From assembly GCA_036495445.1 (NCBI GenBank), contig DASXMX010000305.1, forward strand, positions 1 through 9,335: a stretch of 9,335 bases of DNA. Direction: 5' to 3'. Below are positions 8,003 through 9,335 of this stretch, one piece after another. A model generated the notes under the pieces. That model saw only the letters and a program-made list of their open reading frames with translations, did not search any database and had not been told where the DNA came from. The stretch's first letter is position 1, and each line of letters begins with the position of its first letter. This stretch comes from DASXMX01 sp036495445. GTDB taxonomy: Bacteria > Planctomycetota > Phycisphaerae > Tepidisphaerales > Tepidisphaeraceae. The translations under genes and the position numbers were made by a program.

Positions 8003-8034
8003 AGGATGAGGTGCGGCATTCGTATCCGCGTCGG

Positions 8035-8892
8035 TTACGCTTCCTGGCCATCGGGCACCACGTGCTTGTCGAAGCCGATGTAGATCCGCGCGTTGGCGCT
8101 GCGGGCGAGGTCCTTGAGGGCCTCGAGTTCCTGCAGCCGCAGCAGGGCGGGGTGGGCGGCGTAGGCCTGGGCCGCCTCGGCGCTGCGGGTGAGGGCGGCG
8201 ACTTCGGCTTCCGTCCGCACGCGGCGGGCCTCGGCCTCCGCCTGGGCGGCCAGCGCGTGCGCCCGCGCCCGCGACTCGGCCTCGATCCGGTTCGTTTCGG
8301 CCTTGGCCGCCGCCTCGATCTGCTGCGCCTGCGCCCGCGTCCGCGCCTCGACGAGCTGCGCCTCGCTGGTCCGCTCGGCGGCCAGTACCTTGTTCATGAT
8401 CTCCTGCAGGTTGCCCGGGAAGACCAAATCCTTCACGTCGGCGCGGAGGATCGCCACGCCGAACCGGGCCGCGGACTCCTTGACGTCGGAAAGGATGTCC
8501 TCGGAAAGCTGGTTGCGGTTGGTCAGGATCTGCTCGAGGTTCATGGAGGCCAGCGACCGCCGGGCCGCGAGCTGCACGTCGCTGTACAGGCGCGCCTCGA
8601 AATCCTCCACCTGGTGGACGGCCAGCACCGGATCGGTCACCCGGAACTGCACGACGATGCTGACGCGGATCGCGACCTTGTCCGACGTGAGGATTTCCTG
8701 CCCCTTGATCGTCAGCTCGCGCTCGCGCACGTCGACCAGGAGGACCTCGACGATCGGCTGCCGCCGGCCCCAGGCCGACGTCTCCTTCGGCAGCTCGTAC
8801 CGGCCGGCCTCCAGGACGTGCTTCAGCACGCCGTCCTGGTACCAGAGGCCGCGGTGGGTGTCCTTGATGATGATTTCGCGACGACGGGCCAT
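8035..8892 (-). CDS. SPFH/prohibitin-domain protein (slipin-like) without membrane anchor
   Basis: A 285-residue member of the stomatin/prohibitin/flotillin/HflK superfamily. These proteins form large ring or cage oligomers, usually on membranes, and often modulate proteases or membrane domains. The PHB domain spans about 15-175 (VEVLLVDVRERELTIKGQEI, TSDKVAIRVSIVVQFRVTDP, and the RRSLASMNLEQILTNR block near 111-126). A long Ala/Glu/Arg-rich coiled coil follows (about 170-245), then a short tail ending DGQEA. The chosen ATG at 8892 has AGGAGG (8903-8898) 5 bases upstream; the frame stays open 32 codons further up but without family similarity. Unlike most stomatins and slipins there is no N-terminal hydrophobic segment, so the protein may be cytosolic or held by a partner. 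The gene converges with the DUF1501 gene. An NfeD-type protease partner is not seen in the window. Confidence 0.88.
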   Translation of the reverse strand: MARRREIIIKDTHRGLWYQDGVLKHVLEAGRYELPKETSAWGRRQPIVEVLLVDVRERELTIKGQEILTSDKVAIRVSIVVQFRVTDPVLAVHQVEDFEARLYSDVQLAARRSLASMNLEQILTNRNQLSEDILSDVKESAARFGVAILRADVKDLVFPGNLQEIMNKVLAAERTSEAQLVEARTRAQAQQIEAAAKAETNRIEAESRARAHALAAQAEAEARRVRTEAEVAALTRSAEAAQAYAAHPALLRLQELEALKDLARSANARIYIGFDKHVVPDGQEA

Positions 8893-8897
8893 GTTCC

Positions 8898-8903
8898 CCT
8901 CCT
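8898..8903 (-). promoter_or_regulatory. Strong Shine-Dalgarno for the SPFH gene
   Basis: On the - strand AGGAGG is followed by GGAAC and then the ATG at 8892. It decides this start over the upstream in-frame ATG at 8988, which lacks such a site. Confidence 0.75.
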
Positions 8904-8917
8904 GAATCAATAAAAGG

Positions 8918-9039
8918 CTGGCCCCGTAGCAGGCACGAGGTGGAGAACGGATCGGGCAGATTGGCATCCGACTCAGCCGCACTCGCAATGGGCGGCAGAG
9001 ATCCCTTTGCTGATCCGCTCCTGAACCTGCCGGGGCCAG
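8918..9039. repeat. 9-bp inverted repeat upstream of the SPFH gene
   Basis: CTGGCCCCG (8918-8926) and CGGGGCCAG (9031-9039) are perfect reverse complements, 104 bases apart. The inner arm lies about 15 bases upstream of the SPFH Shine-Dalgarno. The rest of the 229-bp gap between the two - strand genes shows no gene or clear promoter. The pairing may be chance. Confidence 0.3.
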
Positions 9040-9085
9040 TTATCCCAATAGACGGAGCGATTTGCGCGGTTTGGTCGGGGGCGGC

Positions 9086-9104
9086 AAAAAAGGGCCGGTC
9101 GCCC
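9086..9104 (-). terminator. Weak intrinsic terminator after the SGNH-like gene
   Basis: On the - strand GGGC, loop GACCG, then GCCC is followed directly by six T residues (9091-9086), 18 bp after the stop codon of the partial gene. The stem is only 4 bp, but its position and T-tract fit a terminator separating this gene from the SPFH gene. Confidence 0.45.
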
Positions 9105-9121
9105 AGTGACGCGACGCAAGT

Positions 9122-9335
9122 TCACGATCGGGCGGGCTGCGTCGCGGGCACTGAAGGCCGATCCAGGAGGTTCTCTTCCAGGATGCGTTGGGCGAGCAGT
9201 TCGCCGACGAGGCGGCAGCCGAGGATCGTGAAATGGTTGTGACCACGCTCCCAGAAGAGCTTCTCACCCCGGTGTGCGGCGAAGACCTTCAGCGGCGAGA
9301 CGACGTCGAACCGGCCCGCCTCCGAGGCGGCGTCG
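9122..9335 (-). CDS. 3' end of a gene with SGNH/GDSL-hydrolase-like C-terminus (partial)
   Basis: An open frame enters from the window edge on the - strand and ends at TGA 9124-9122, giving the last 70 residues. The segment VVSPLKVFAAHRGEKLFWE followed by RGHNHFT, then GCRLVGELLAQRIL, matches the closing part of SGNH/AlgX-like hydrolases or O-acetyltransferases, where a D-x-x-H (or DGHW) motif precedes a final helix (GxxLVAExLA). Here the acid before GH is Glu two residues earlier (W-E-R-G-H), so the classical Asp is not seen. About 20 residues of variable tail follow. The N-terminus, and any nucleophile Ser, lie beyond the window. The gene would be upstream of SPFH on the same strand. It could alternatively be another acyltransferase accessory protein; the frame itself is supported by codon use. 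Confidence 0.6.
   Translation of the reverse strand, partial: DAASEAGRFDVVSPLKVFAAHRGEKLFWERGHNHFTILGCRLVGELLAQRILEENLLDRPSVPATQPARS

Larger units (their letters stand above)
7688..8015. mobile_element. Possible MITE-like block bounded by 63/65-bp inverted repeats
   Basis: 7688-7750 and 7951-8015 are inverted copies, about 58 of 65 aligned columns identical by hand, with five mismatches and two one-base gaps. Both include CCTCAT, an 11-bp-stem hairpin, a G-rich tract and an outer-to-inner end CCGCGCGACG. The interior of 200 bp is packed with short hairpins and has no credible gene. I see no clear target-site duplication, so this may instead be two separate 3'-end repeats, one behind each convergent gene, in the same orientation relative to its gene. 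Confidence 0.4.

Noticed and set aside
7589..8034. Small protein-coding gene in the convergent intergenic region
   Set aside because: Frames there run through hairpins and tandem repeats, and none has a credible ribosome site or composition.
7960..8913. + strand open frame of 317 codons opposite the SPFH gene
   Set aside because: Antisense to the SPFH gene, which has domain motifs and a strong Shine-Dalgarno.
9040..9267. 75-codon - strand frame overlapping the SGNH-like 3' end
   Set aside because: Different frame from the homologous one; Ser/Arg-rich product without motifs.

Overview
The window looks like a chromosomal stretch of a GC-rich planctomycete (phylum Planctomycetota). The main reason is the adjacent pair of a PSCyt1/PSCyt2/PSD1 protein (cytochrome-like CxxCH domains plus DUF1549 and DUF1553) and a Tat-exported DUF1501 protein, a gene pair that is abundant in that phylum and uncommon outside it. 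Strong G/C at third codon positions, a TTG start and many hairpin-forming intergenic repeats fit this. I cannot name the genus.

Layout: 1-126 holds three related hairpins with compensatory stem changes. 267-1838 (+) encodes a fused uroporphyrinogen-III C-methyltransferase/uroporphyrinogen-III synthase (CobA-HemD) that starts at a TTG behind a good Shine-Dalgarno. A GGA-loop hairpin (1849-1867) separates it from a TMEM175-family K+ channel gene (1920-2501, +). After a short gap with a perfect 14-bp palindrome come two tightly coupled + strand genes: the large secreted PSCyt/PSD1 protein (2574-6137) and the DUF1501 protein (6140-7588), only 2 bp apart. From 9335 back to 8035 the - strand carries the 3' end of a gene with an SGNH-hydrolase-like C-terminus (9122-9335, cut by the window edge) and an SPFH/prohibitin-domain protein without a membrane anchor (8035-8892).

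The two gene groups converge on a 446-bp intergenic region (7589-8034), the most unusual part. It contains an 8-bp tandem repeat that starts inside the DUF1501 stop region, then a roughly 330-bp block bounded by 63/65-bp imperfect inverted repeats. Each arm has an 11-bp-stem hairpin and a G-quadruplex motif, and four more hairpins lie between the arms. Both these hairpins and the three at the window start share a GAGTAC core at the tip of otherwise different stems.

Functionally, CobA-HemD supplies tetrapyrrole precursors (siroheme, and via HemD heme), which may matter to a lineage making many CxxCH proteins, but no direct link is shown. The PSCyt/PSD1 and DUF1501 proteins are predicted to be exported, by Sec and Tat respectively, and probably act together; their biochemical role is not established. 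I see no clear defence system, CRISPR array, tRNA or rRNA. The best candidates for something undescribed are the hairpin families and the internally duplicated domain of the PSCyt/PSD1 protein.
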